Shown: positions 9,078-17,812 of the stretch, in pieces
How positions within the stretch are numbered: the stretch's first letter is position 1
How the letters are laid out: the number at the start of each line of letters is the position of its first letter
Assembly: GCA_965657135.1 (NCBI GenBank)
Contig: CBFHNF010000009.1
Coordinates: 1 to 64,000, forward strand
Direction of reading: 5' to 3'
DNA length: 64,000 nt
Source: HIMB11 sp965657135
GTDB lineage: Bacteria; Pseudomonadota; Alphaproteobacteria; Rhodobacterales; Rhodobacteraceae
Program-made: the position numbers and the translations under genes
Notes under the pieces: generated by a model
What the model saw: only the letters and a program-made list of their open reading frames with translations
The model's database searches: none
What the model was told of the DNA's origin: nothing

Positions 9078-9496
9078 TGATGGATTATGTTGGGTTTGAC
9101 GGTGAACAGTTTCGTGAGTTCCGCGATGTATCAGATGATCGCCCATTGCATATGTTGAACCTTATAAAGTTTCATGACGTGGTGACATATCCCGATGGCA
9201 CAACCATGTCAGGGCGTGACGCCTATCGCAACTATGGACGAGAGAGCGCGCCAATATTTGCATCCCTTGGGGGACGTATTGTATGGCGTGGCGAACAGTT
9301 GGCCATGTTGATAGGGCCAAGCGATGAACAGTGGGATTTATGTTTCATTGCCGAATACCCAAACGTAGGCGCATTTGTTTCAATGATCAAAGATCCAGAT
9401 TATCGAAAGGCCATGGAGCACCGACAGATAGCGGTTCGAACCTCTCGACTGATACGGACAGGTCCGCTGGATATGGGCGCAAATTTTGCAGATTGA
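9077..9496 (+). CDS. DUF1330 domain protein
   Basis: A 139-residue protein of the DUF1330 type (dimeric alpha/beta barrel, ferredoxin-like). The signs are PLHMLNLIKFHD, then GRDAYRNYGRESAPIFASLGGRIVWRG, and IAEYPNVGAFVSMIKDPDYRKAMEHRQIAV. Family members are small stand-alone proteins of unknown activity. The start overlaps the stop of the oxygenase-like gene, so the two are probably functionally coupled. An alternative start is the adjacent ATG at 9080. Confidence 0.82.
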   Translation: MMDYVGFDGEQFREFRDVSDDRPLHMLNLIKFHDVVTYPDGTTMSGRDAYRNYGRESAPIFASLGGRIVWRGEQLAMLIGPSDEQWDLCFIAEYPNVGAFVSMIKDPDYRKAMEHRQIAVRTSRLIRTGPLDMGANFAD

Positions 9497-9733
9497 CCGC
9501 TATTTGTTAAAAAGGCTTGCTATGTTTTCCTGAACAGGGTAGTTGCGCCTCAGCTTTGCGATACTCTCTCCAAATGTCATCATTGCATGACAAGGATCTT
9601 TTAACTTCGACCCTTCCCTTTGTTTTGAGTTTTGCCACATGGTTAAAGAACCCGTGATGTGCTACGAACTGAAACAAATATAGGGCACTGATTATGGTCT
9701 CCCCATAATCATTCCCTGCTGAGGTCATGAAGA

Positions 9734-10924
9734 ATGATTACATTCAAAGATTTTGCGCTTCCCGAAGCGCTCCAACATAAATTAGACGCGCTTGGGTTTG
9801 ACAAACCAACCCCTGTGCAAGAACGCGCGATCCCCGCCGCATTAGAAAACCGCGATATTCTTGGGTCTGCTCAAACTGGAACGGGTAAAACCGCTGCTTT
9901 TGCTCTTCCCCTTTTGACAAAAATTATGAACCACGCGGATGTTTACGGCATTATCGTCACGCCAACCCGTGAGTTGGCTTTACAGGTAGATGAGCAGATT
10001 CGCGCATTTCTGGGTGCCAAATCAAAAATCCGATCCGTGGTATTAATCGGCGGTGCATCTATCGAACGTCAGATACAGGGACTAGGCAAAAAACCAAAAA
10101 TCATTGTTGGTACGCCCGGTCGGATCATCGATCATCTTGAGCGCAGAAGCCTGGATCTGTCTGGTTTCAATTATGTTGTCCTCGACGAAACGGACCGCAT
10201 GCTGGATATGGGATTTTCAGCGCCAATCGCTGAAATATTTTCGCGTGTTTCTAGCGAACGGCAAACACTGTTATTTTCAGCAACACTCCCAAAGAACATT
10301 CAAAAAGTTTCAGCACAATATTTGCAAAATCCAGTTCGCATCGAAATGGGTCAAGTGAACAGTGTTGGTGACAACATTGTGCAATCAACGCAATTTGTCA
10401 GCAAAGAGGGCAAATTTGAAATGTTAGTTGATGCATTGCGCGAACATAATCAAAGTGCGATCGTGTTTATGAACAGCAAATTTGCGACCGAAAAACTGGC
10501 AAAACGACTAAAATCCGCTGGAATAACTGCCGAGGCGATCCACGGTGATTTGCGGCAAAACAAACGAGAGCGCGTAATCTCGAATTTGCGGGACAACAAA
10601 TTCCGCGTTTTAGTCGCAACAGATGTTGCTGCACGCGGAATCGATGTCCCACACATTCATCAAGTTGTTAATTTTGATCTACCACGTCAAGCAGAGGATT
10701 ACATTCACCGCATCGGCCGCACAGGTCGTAACGGCGCACAGGGTGTTGCATTAAATTTGGCGACGCGCGACGACATGGATAAGCTGAACGAAATTGAAAC
10801 GTTGATCAATCCAAATGCGCCAAAATCATCGCACAAGCGTAGCGCGGGAAAACCATCCCGCAAAAAACCACAGGCAAAAGGTCGGTGGCAAAACAAGAAA
10901 CCAAATCGCGCATATGCTGCGTAA
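9734..10924 (+). CDS. DEAD-box-type ATP-dependent RNA helicase (RhlE-like)
   Basis: A 396-residue helicase with all core motifs: Q motif (FDKPTPVQERAIP), motif I AQTGTGKT near residues 46-53, Ia PTRELALQ, III SAT (182-184) and VI HRIGRTGR, then a short Lys/Arg-rich tail for RNA binding. Motif II reads D-E-T-D (151-154) instead of D-E-A-D. Size and motifs fit RhlE-type helicases that act in ribosome assembly and cold RNA remodelling. The cold-shock protein gene follows 39 bp downstream, so the two probably share a cold response. Confidence 0.93.
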   Translation: MITFKDFALPEALQHKLDALGFDKPTPVQERAIPAALENRDILGSAQTGTGKTAAFALPLLTKIMNHADVYGIIVTPTRELALQVDEQIRAFLGAKSKIRSVVLIGGASIERQIQGLGKKPKIIVGTPGRIIDHLERRSLDLSGFNYVVLDETDRMLDMGFSAPIAEIFSRVSSERQTLLFSATLPKNIQKVSAQYLQNPVRIEMGQVNSVGDNIVQSTQFVSKEGKFEMLVDALREHNQSAIVFMNSKFATEKLAKRLKSAGITAEAIHGDLRQNKRERVISNLRDNKFRVLVATDVAARGIDVPHIHQVVNFDLPRQAEDYIHRIGRTGRNGAQGVALNLATRDDMDKLNEIETLINPNAPKSSHKRSAGKPSRKKPQAKGRWQNKKPNRAYAA

Positions 10925-10963
10925 TTTATAATCACAACACTTCCAAACCATACGGAGATTAAA

Positions 10964-11170
10964 ATGGCTAACGGAACAGTAAAATGGTTCAATGCAACCA
11001 AAGGATATGGCTTTATTGCACCTGACGATGGAGGCGCAGATGTATTCGTACACATTCGCCAAGTCGAACAGTCAGGTATAAGCGAGCTTAAAGACAACCA
11101 AAAGGTTAGCTTTGAAATCGAAACTGGTCGCAATGGTAAAAGCCAAGCAACCAACATCGAAGCATCTTAA
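10964..11170 (+). CDS. Cold-shock protein (CspA family)
   Basis: A 68-residue single cold-shock domain: NGTVKWFNATKGYGFIAPDDG contains RNP1 (KGYGFI) and DVFVHI is RNP2. It binds single-stranded RNA and DNA and melts RNA structure at low temperature. It lies 39 bp after the RNA helicase gene and ends in a strong terminator at 11177-11207, so helicase and Csp probably form one unit. CGGAG precedes the ATG. Confidence 0.95.
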   Translation: MANGTVKWFNATKGYGFIAPDDGGADVFVHIRQVEQSGISELKDNQKVSFEIETGRNGKSQATNIEAS

Positions 11171-11176
11171 AATAAA

Positions 11177-11207
11177 AAAAGCGCCCGTTAAATTAACGGG
11201 CGCTTTT
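11177..11207. terminator. Bidirectional rho-independent terminator
   Basis: A perfect stem GCGCCCGTTAA/TTAACGGGCGC (within 11181-11203) is flanked by AAAA on the left and TTTT on the right. It lies 6 bp past the csp stop and 15 bp past the phoX-like stop, so it can end both convergent transcripts. Confidence 0.92.
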
Positions 11208-11221
11208 CCATTGATTTATAA

Positions 11222-13264
11222 TTAGTCAGTTGGGTTCATTGTGAACATAAAGATCTGGCCACCAGCGTCACCACCAGTTGCTTCGACAGCGCCTGATGAT
11301 TCTGAACGTGCCTGAACAACGCCAACATAGGTTTGATCTGCCGTTGGGATTGTCCCGCGAATATCCTGACGACCTGAACCTGCAAGCTCATCCATAGAGT
11401 AGAACGAACCGTCTGCTTTACGCGTGATCAGCGCAGTTACTGGCCAAGAACCTGAGAATTCGCTTGTTCCTGGTTTCGTGAATGCACCACCCAAAGCAGA
11501 TACACCTGCCTGATAACGAGAGCTGAATTTACCACCAGCAAGACCCAGAAGGTGCGCGTCGGTGACATTCATATCCGCATCGATGGTTAGAACGTATTTA
11601 CGTTCGCCATAGTCATTACCTGAATCTTCATCAACGATCAGATAATCACCCTCTGATGTTTTTGCCCAGTATAGACCATCTGGCGCAACCATGTGTGCAA
11701 CGCCTGCTTCCATGTGCGTTGATGCATCACCGTCAACGGTTTTACCTTCGTTTCCAACTTTAACAGTCAGCGCACCATCAACTGCTGCAACTGAGCGTGT
11801 CACTGTTGCTGGAAGTGCTGCAGGAAGGGTTTCACCATCAAACTCAAACGCACCAAAATCAACCGCGAACAAACCACCTTTGTTTGTCATGTTTGCAAAA
11901 TAGCGTGGCGCGCCTGTCGGATCACCTGCTACGTGTTCAACTTTGCTATCACCGTTGAAATAGATGTGGCCTTCTGGCTGCTCTTTTTCGTTTTCCCATA
12001 GCATCATTTCTGTGTCTTGGACTGCGACAGGTTTGTCAAATCCGCCCCACTGGTATGATGTTGGAACATATGTTGCGGCAAATGAATTTGGAGCGTCTGC
12101 ATCACGAATGTAGTCGTCGATCATTTTGCTTGCTGGGTTTGGCTCAGATACCAGCTGCGCTGCTGTTTCGTTGGTTACAGCCATGCCATAAAGTTTACCA
12201 AACAAAAGACCATTACGTGCAAGGAAGCTGTCACGCTCATTTGCAGTTGCGTAGTCAATCATTGAGCCATCCGCGTTGCGGTGCTTCATGCCAACGTATA
12301 CTTTTAGCGGGCTTGGTTCTTGACCGTGGTTGTAACCAGATGTGACAACAACAACATAGTCTTTGTGACCTGAGTTGATTGGCATCATTTTTTCGTAACC
12401 AGTTTGGCCAAGTGCTGGTGCTGTGTATGCAACGCCGTTTGCAATATCGACAACAACACTTGCTAGACCCATTGTTGCTGCTGAGTCTGCTGATCCAGCT
12501 GGGAACATACGGCCGATTTCCCATTCTTCTGCAGCCAACCAAATGTCATCTGCAAAACCGATGCCGTCACCGTACTTGTTCGCCTGCTCGTACCAAGAAC
12601 CACAGAAGCTTTGGAAGAAATAGTCAGCTTCGGTTAAACGGAATTTTGGGCTGAACTGAACCAATGTTCCATCTGGACGTGTTTGGTTACCCCATTTACC
12701 AGCCAAATCAGCTGGGTCATAAGTTGGTGATGCAACCATTTCACCAAACGCGTTGTAAACTGTGTGGAACAACTTGCCTGAACCTTTTACCATAGATGCG
12801 GCAGCGGAATCGTTGTTCATAAAGTCTGCAAATGCAGCACGGTCAAAATCGATTGTGTGGATATGTGAACCAGTGAACGACACGCCGTTTTCCATGACCC
12901 ACGGATATGTCTCTGGGTTTGGTGCGCTACCCATTGTGGCATATGACTCTGACTGATATGCAACGCGAACTGTGTTGTCATCTGCCAACCAAGCTGCCTG
13001 ACCATCTGGGTAGCCAGTCAATGCCATTCCAGTTTCCGCATCAACTTCTCCGACTGTCGCCAATGCTTTGAAGTTTGCGTATGGGAAGTTGGTGTTTGCG
13101 CTTTCGCCATCTTTCAATTCTTTTGTGGCAAGACCCGCTTCAGCAATTAGCGCAGTTGTCTGACCAATTGTTTTCGCACCGTGGCCACCAGCATATGCTG
13201 TTAGCGCAGTAGTCATCATCAAAGGCGCACCTAAGATGATAGAAAAAAATTTAATGTTTGTCAT
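11222..13264 (-). CDS. PhoX-like secreted phosphatase (DUF839)
   Basis: A 680-residue exported protein. The N-terminus is a typical signal peptide: a charged start, a hydrophobic run (FFSIILGAPLMMTTALTAYA) and cleavage near AYA-GG. The body has the DUF839 beta-propeller features of PhoX, e.g. TGSHIHTIDFDRAAF, SFCGSWYEQANKYGDG and VAPDGLYWAKTSEGDYLIVDEDSG. PhoX enzymes are calcium/iron-dependent periplasmic monoesterases made under phosphate starvation. The export signal looks Sec-type, whereas classical PhoX uses Tat; I see no twin arginine. Pho-box-like repeats lie upstream at 13325-13357. The family also contains non-phosphatase members, so activity is inferred. Confidence 0.8.
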   Translation of the reverse strand: MTNIKFFSIILGAPLMMTTALTAYAGGHGAKTIGQTTALIAEAGLATKELKDGESANTNFPYANFKALATVGEVDAETGMALTGYPDGQAAWLADDNTVRVAYQSESYATMGSAPNPETYPWVMENGVSFTGSHIHTIDFDRAAFADFMNNDSAAASMVKGSGKLFHTVYNAFGEMVASPTYDPADLAGKWGNQTRPDGTLVQFSPKFRLTEADYFFQSFCGSWYEQANKYGDGIGFADDIWLAAEEWEIGRMFPAGSADSAATMGLASVVVDIANGVAYTAPALGQTGYEKMMPINSGHKDYVVVVTSGYNHGQEPSPLKVYVGMKHRNADGSMIDYATANERDSFLARNGLLFGKLYGMAVTNETAAQLVSEPNPASKMIDDYIRDADAPNSFAATYVPTSYQWGGFDKPVAVQDTEMMLWENEKEQPEGHIYFNGDSKVEHVAGDPTGAPRYFANMTNKGGLFAVDFGAFEFDGETLPAALPATVTRSVAAVDGALTVKVGNEGKTVDGDASTHMEAGVAHMVAPDGLYWAKTSEGDYLIVDEDSGNDYGERKYVLTIDADMNVTDAHLLGLAGGKFSSRYQAGVSALGGAFTKPGTSEFSGSWPVTALITRKADGSFYSMDELAGSGRQDIRGTIPTADQTYVGVVQARSESSGAVEATGGDAGGQIFMFTMNPTD

Positions 13265-13324
13265 AATGACGCCCCTATAAGGTTACTTGGAAAGTGTGCG
13301 TGTCATGGGCGCCATTTGCTTCAG

Positions 13325-13357
13325 ATTGATCTCAGTTCTATGAACGTTTTGTAAATT
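13325..13357 (-). promoter_or_regulatory. Putative Pho box upstream of the phoX-like gene
   Basis: Read on the minus strand, the units AATTTACAAAA, CGTTCATAGAA and CTGAGATCAAT follow each other at an 11-bp period, about 60 bp before the start. The central pair CGTTCAT-AGAA-CTGAGAT matches the PhoB consensus CTGTCAT-N4-CTGTCAT in 10 of 14 positions. It resembles the better site upstream of pstS at 41819-41851. Confidence 0.5.
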
Positions 13358-13421
13358 TGAAATTGGACAATTCGCATAGATTGCTTAGTAATTAACTTCA
13401 GCACTGAAAGAGGTCCAAAAT

Positions 13422-14408
13422 ATGCCAACCGTCTCCATCAAAGATATCAATGATGCCACCTTCAAGGCTCTTGTCGCGCATGGCGCATCACAGGATCCTG
13501 CACAAGAAGTTGCAAACGCGACTGCGCATTCAGAAGCGCATGGAAACGTGATTTGTGGGCTTCAATATGTTGAAAGCTATTGTCTTCAATTGGCATCCGG
13601 ACGTGTTGATGGCCGCGTCGATCCAGTTGTTTCTGCGCCTCGCTCTTCAGCAATTTTGGCCGATGCAAAAATGGGTTTTGCCCAACCGGCCTTCGCAAAA
13701 GGTTTGGATCAGGCCTGTCAGGTCGCGCTTGAAACTGGCATCGCACTCTATTCCGTTAGCAACAGTCATACCTGCACGTCGCTTGGCTATTTCACTGAGC
13801 AAATCGCACTGCAGGGGCTGATTGGATTAGGATTTACAAATGCATCACCCGTGGTTGCTGCGCCTGGTGGCAAATCACGTATCATCGGCACCAACCCCAT
13901 TGCCTGTTCTGTCCCCGACGGAAATGGCGACATGGCGATGCATTTTGATTTTTCCACGTCCGCCGTTGCTTTGGGAAAAATCACAATGGCCAAATACGCG
14001 GGGGAAAAAATTCCATTTGGTTGGGCTGTAGATGAACATGGTATGCCGACTGATGATCCGGAGGCCGCATTGAAGGGATCATTATGCAGCGCAGGTGGTT
14101 ACAAAGGCTGGGGTTTAGGCCTGCTGGCCGAACTGATGGCGTCGGCCATGACTGGGTCTGTGAATTCCCTGGATGTCGGCGGCCTTAAATTGGCAGATGG
14201 CCCACCCCACAGATTGGGCCAAACCTACATCGTTATAGATACGACGACGTTTGGTGAACAATTTACTGAGCGTTTCAAACGACTTGCGGATGCGATCGCA
14301 GCAGATGAGGGTGCACGCCTACCAGGAGCCCATCGACACAAATTGTCAGAGGTCGATGTTGCACCAGCACTTTGGGAAAAAATTACCGAACTTTCCGCCG
14401 CGTCTTAA
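13422..14408 (+). CDS. Ldh-family NAD(P)-dependent oxidoreductase (DpkA/malate-lactate dehydrogenase type)
   Basis: A 328-residue member of the LDH2/MDH2 family, which has its own NAD(P)-binding fold unrelated to classical Rossmann lactate dehydrogenases. Visible hallmarks are SNSHTCTSLGYFTEQIA (nicotinamide pocket with a conserved His), GKSRIIGTNPIACSVP and the C-terminal GGYKGWGLGLLAELMASAMTG. Family substrates are 2-oxo acids and cyclic imino acids such as delta1-piperideine-2-carboxylate and pyrroline-2-carboxylate. The start follows AAAGAGGTCC. It overlaps the end of the convergent DUF3726 gene by 4 bp. It may belong to the catabolic block that follows. Confidence 0.87.
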   Translation: MPTVSIKDINDATFKALVAHGASQDPAQEVANATAHSEAHGNVICGLQYVESYCLQLASGRVDGRVDPVVSAPRSSAILADAKMGFAQPAFAKGLDQACQVALETGIALYSVSNSHTCTSLGYFTEQIALQGLIGLGFTNASPVVAAPGGKSRIIGTNPIACSVPDGNGDMAMHFDFSTSAVALGKITMAKYAGEKIPFGWAVDEHGMPTDDPEAALKGSLCSAGGYKGWGLGLLAELMASAMTGSVNSLDVGGLKLADGPPHRLGQTYIVIDTTTFGEQFTERFKRLADAIAADEGARLPGAHRHKLSEVDVAPALWEKITELSAAS

Positions 14409-15007
14409 TCATTATCTGATTGATCTGAACCTGCCCCAGATGCACGTGATGCATCGGTTTCAGGCACATAAGTGCGCGCGCAAAGGGCATCTAATTGAAT
14501 CAGGGTATTTGATGACGTGGTAAAGCGATGCGTCAAGTCAGCAGGCAGCTTTACCACGTCATCAGCATTTTCGATCGTGATCGAAATATTGCCAGATGTC
14601 ACAGCCCGCAGCGCGCTCAATTGATTTTCAAAATGATGGCAAATGCTTATTCTGGTGTCACTATTACGTTCACATAATTGTAAACAGTTGCGAGTGGAGG
14701 CGGCGGCTTGCTGCAAAAATGGGATCAGCAGAATTGGCATTCGTACATGGCCCAAATCGCCACCAATTTGCGCAATGCTGTTGGGTAGTTGCGCGTGATC
14801 CATAAGTGTTGCACCCAATGTTATGGGGCACTGATCTGTCGTGTCCGCAAAAGCAGTTGCAAATAGCGTCAATGGATCATCCATAAATCTGCCAAGTTGA
14901 CACAATGCCCATCCTGCTTCTTCTGCCAGACCCCAGCTTAGCCCAAACCCGCGCGCCGCCTTTACGACGATAGCCGTTGCCTCACCCTGTGATAGTGTCA
15001 CACTCAA
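14405..15007 (-). CDS. DUF3726 family protein
   Basis: About 200 residues. The start is taken as TTG 15007, overlapping the upstream stop (TTGA) and 7 bases after GGGTG; a GTG at 15001 is the alternative. The N-terminal part (LSQGEATAIVVKAARGFGLSWGLAEEAGWALCQLGRF) is the DUF3726 signature of a helical motif with GLSWGLAEEA. The function of the family is unknown. It is the last gene of a three-gene unit with the M19 dipeptidase homologue and a 557-residue unknown protein, with 8 and -4 bp spacing. That close coupling implies a shared process. Confidence 0.8.
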   Translation of the reverse strand: MSVTLSQGEATAIVVKAARGFGLSWGLAEEAGWALCQLGRFMDDPLTLFATAFADTTDQCPITLGATLMDHAQLPNSIAQIGGDLGHVRMPILLIPFLQQAAASTRNCLQLCERNSDTRISICHHFENQLSALRAVTSGNISITIENADDVVKLPADLTHRFTTSSNTLIQLDALCARTYVPETDASRASGAGSDQSDND

Positions 15008-16677
15008 TGGGGAACACCCAAAGAGACCTGATAAGGAAACGGCATATCCTGAAACAGACTGATCCGAACCCATTTATCCGAACGTGGATCAAACCGAGAC
15101 GCGCCAAAGAAGGCCAACTTGCACCGCATCATGTCAATGGGCAGAGTGCCCTTCCCGATCAAGTTATCCTGAATTTCACCGTATGGGTTTTGCGGTGCCT
15201 GTTGAACACGTTTCACAGCCAATCGATGTTCAGGATGACGCATCAAGACCGTTGCTATCGGATCTGCATCATCCCAATTTTCCAAATCCGACGACAAATC
15301 TGAGATCAGGCGCGCAATTCCCAATGGTTGCGCCAATTCATGCCCTTCATCAATGCCTGTTTGCCCGATCCGAGGTTCAAGTTTTTCTTCGGACACGTAC
15401 CAAAAAAGAGCGTTTTCATCTTGTTTGTCAAAGTCTGTCGATAGCGCCCAGTCAAAATAGCGGTGAAGAATGTGTTTAAATTCCTGCACGCTCATTGTTC
15501 CATCTACCCGAGATGCATGTGAGGAACCTGATGAAAGAGTACACTCCAATGCATCGATCAAATCACCATGTGGCTCCAAAACGAGCGCAAGCAACGCTTC
15601 TTGTCCTTCGCTTGAAAGATGATTTTCGCCCCAAAACCACAGACGGTTCCAAGGTGACACTTGATCCCAATCAAACGTTTGGACATGCATATGCAGCCGC
15701 GATAAATCGGCCCTAAGATTGGACAAACGTTCTATCTGCAAAGGGTGCGAAGTATTCCACAGGGCTGCATTTTCTATCGCATTAGAGAGCGCGTTTAAAA
15801 AGCCTAATTTGGTCGATTGATCGTATCCACTCAGTGAACGAACCTTGGCCAATGCTGTTTCCCGTGTCGTAATCCAAGCGTTCAACAAATTTGGATGGCG
15901 GACCAAAAATGGCGCCATTCCAAGGCCTGTAGAATTTCCAACACCTAGTCGTTGTGCGAGAGCTGTGTCCAACGTGACTGCCTTATCACCGCCCGCAAAT
16001 TTTGCCAGATGGTTCACGATATCAATTGCAAACCAACGAATTAACCAAACCGTTAACATCTCTGCCTGAAAAGGGGCTTGAAACTCTTCACGGTGCTGGA
16101 TCGCTGCATAATCTATTGCCCCAAATTTACCGGAACCATAGACAGCAGTGGTTCGCATTAAATACCCAACTTCAAAAAGTTTTTCTGCATCGGGTTGTGC
16201 CCCACGGCTAAGCGTATCAACAACATAATTAAACAATCGAACCGAACGGTTTGCACGGGACAGGCATATCTCTTTCTCAGAAATGCGACCTGCTTCTTGG
16301 TGCGGTACATTCTCTGCCAGCCTCTTAATATCATCTGAACTTGGTACACCATCAAAAAGCGCGAAGGTCGCATCCCACGCCGTCGCAATGACACGGTCAG
16401 TGCGTTCATGATCGGGTAAATCATGCGCAAAAGCGACCAAGCTATAGGTTCGTTTAGGACCACGCGCCTGATAAACTGCATGCCCGACGCCATTTTGATC
16501 TACGTGCCAATCGCTACGTTCGAATTGCCAATTTTGTTTTTGGGCGCGGCGCATCAGAATACGTAAGAATGACAACCGCGTTGGGTGTGCAGCCCCCATT
16601 TGAGACAAACGCATCACACGACCTGGCGATCGAAGTGAAACCTCGTCTGAGATGATTTGATCAATCTGCTGTGTCAT
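15004..16677 (-). CDS. Conserved protein of unknown function (557 aa)
   Basis: A 557-residue soluble protein with no signal peptide or membrane segment that I can see. I do not recognise the family. Features are an N-terminal MRLSQMGAAHPTRLSFLR basic region, a Trp-rich middle (WFAIDIVNHLAKF, SPWNRLWFWGENH) and AQPLGIARLISDLSSDLENWDD. It sits between an M19 dipeptidase homologue (8 bp upstream) and DUF3726 (overlapping downstream); AGGA precedes its ATG. The tight three-gene unit suggests a complex or a pathway-specific pair with DUF3726. No function is assigned. Confidence 0.8.
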   Translation of the reverse strand: MTQQIDQIISDEVSLRSPGRVMRLSQMGAAHPTRLSFLRILMRRAQKQNWQFERSDWHVDQNGVGHAVYQARGPKRTYSLVAFAHDLPDHERTDRVIATAWDATFALFDGVPSSDDIKRLAENVPHQEAGRISEKEICLSRANRSVRLFNYVVDTLSRGAQPDAEKLFEVGYLMRTTAVYGSGKFGAIDYAAIQHREEFQAPFQAEMLTVWLIRWFAIDIVNHLAKFAGGDKAVTLDTALAQRLGVGNSTGLGMAPFLVRHPNLLNAWITTRETALAKVRSLSGYDQSTKLGFLNALSNAIENAALWNTSHPLQIERLSNLRADLSRLHMHVQTFDWDQVSPWNRLWFWGENHLSSEGQEALLALVLEPHGDLIDALECTLSSGSSHASRVDGTMSVQEFKHILHRYFDWALSTDFDKQDENALFWYVSEEKLEPRIGQTGIDEGHELAQPLGIARLISDLSSDLENWDDADPIATVLMRHPEHRLAVKRVQQAPQNPYGEIQDNLIGKGTLPIDMMRCKLAFFGASRFDPRSDKWVRISLFQDMPFPYQVSLGVPH

Positions 16678-16685
16678 CCGTGATC

Positions 16686-17666
16686 CTACTTCGATGGACC
16701 GAAACTATTTTCAAAGAAACGGTGCCAATTATTCCCCATTATGCCCTCAACCTCAGATGCATTCATACCAAGTGTAGTTAGTGCATTTTTAACTTTGCCA
16801 AAATCGCGGTTGTCCATGAACCAATTGGGCATTGGCGGAAACCCAGGTTTGTCTGCGCTGCCTTCGCCATAATCAATCGATTTCGTCCAACGTCCAACGC
16901 GCATCCATTCGACCACGCTGTCGGGCCGATCCTGACATAAGTCAGTGCCAATGCCAATATTTTCAACACCCATCAAATCTGCCGTACGTGCAATCATTTC
17001 ACAAAATGACTCGATTGTGCAGTCGCTTCCATTTTTCAAATGATGCGGATAGAGCGAAAAGCCCAACATACCACCAGACTGCCCCAAAGCACGGAGTAAG
17101 TCGTCTGATTTATTGCGTAAGGCAGAATGCCAAAACGATGGATTCGCATGCGTGATTGCGATTGGACGCGTGGAATGTTCAATCGCTTCGAACGTTGAAC
17201 GTTCACCTGAATGGCTCATATCAACAACCAATCCAACGCGGTTCATCTCTTGTACGACTTCTTTTCCCATGCGGGTTAAACCCATATCATCATCTTCGTA
17301 ACAACCTGTCGCCAGCAGCGATTGGTTATTGTAGGTCAATTGCATAAAGCGCAGACCCAACGTGTGCAGTACCTCTACCAGTCCGATATCATCTTCGATG
17401 CAACTGGGGTTTTGTGATCCAAAAAAAATGGCGGTTCTATTGGTATCGCGTGCGTGTCGAATGCAATCGGCGGTTCGCCCCTGAAAAATTAAGTCAGGAT
17501 ATTGTTCGAACCATCTGTTCCATTGTTCGATGTTATGAACGGTTTCGCGAAAATTTTCATGATATGTGATGGTTGCATGCACTGCATCCACGTTGCCAGT
17601 TCGCATTTGACGAAATATTTTTTGGGACCAGTTGGCATACTGCAATCCATCTATCATATAAGTCAT
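16686..17666 (-). CDS. Membrane dipeptidase (peptidase M19) homologue with altered metal site
   Basis: A 326-residue M19 family protein; ATG 17666 follows GGGGAT, while a GTG at 17690 gives 8 more residues without support. It is an amidohydrolase-type TIM barrel. Canonical zinc ligands are an N-terminal HxD, a Glu and two His. Here the N-terminus reads MIDGLQYANW (residues 4-13), so the HxD pair is absent. The bridging Glu (E91) and the two histidines (H152 in VDMSHSGE, H173 in ITHANPS) remain. There is no signal peptide, so it is cytoplasmic, unlike renal dipeptidase. Activity on dipeptides is therefore doubtful; a related amide or cyclic compound is more plausible. It is divergent from the P450 gene. 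Confidence 0.87.
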   Translation of the reverse strand: MTYMIDGLQYANWSQKIFRQMRTGNVDAVHATITYHENFRETVHNIEQWNRWFEQYPDLIFQGRTADCIRHARDTNRTAIFFGSQNPSCIEDDIGLVEVLHTLGLRFMQLTYNNQSLLATGCYEDDDMGLTRMGKEVVQEMNRVGLVVDMSHSGERSTFEAIEHSTRPIAITHANPSFWHSALRNKSDDLLRALGQSGGMLGFSLYPHHLKNGSDCTIESFCEMIARTADLMGVENIGIGTDLCQDRPDSVVEWMRVGRWTKSIDYGEGSADKPGFPPMPNWFMDNRDFGKVKNALTTLGMNASEVEGIMGNNWHRFFENSFGPSK

Positions 17667-17755
17667 CGTGTTATCCCCAAAAACGAACACAGGTACGTTA
17701 GCCGCGTTTTTATTGTGTGCAAGGGAAATTCAATCAACATCATCTATTGATTATG

Positions 17756-17768
17756 TATGAAATATAAC
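17756..17768 (+). promoter_or_regulatory. Shared 13-bp motif upstream of the P450 gene (copy 1)
   Basis: TATGAAATATAAC lies 45 bp before the P450 start, in the divergent spacer to the M19 unit. The reverse complement matches the copies upstream of dctP (19028-19040) and the second Rieske gene (26083-26095), giving GTTATRTTYCATA. A weaker second copy, TATGTTGCATT, lies at 17782-17792. A common regulator site is inferred. Confidence 0.45.
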
Positions 17769-17812
17769 ATTTCATTGCGATTATGTTGCATTCAATTCAG
17801 CTAGGACTTGCC

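Noticed and set aside
9507..9728. 73-residue minus-strand frame between the DUF1330 and helicase genes
   Set aside because: No recognisable family or convincing ribosome site, and it fills the region where the helicase promoter must lie.
10705..11157. 150-residue minus-strand frame opposite the helicase tail and csp
   Set aside because: Runs through two well-supported genes and has shadow-like composition.
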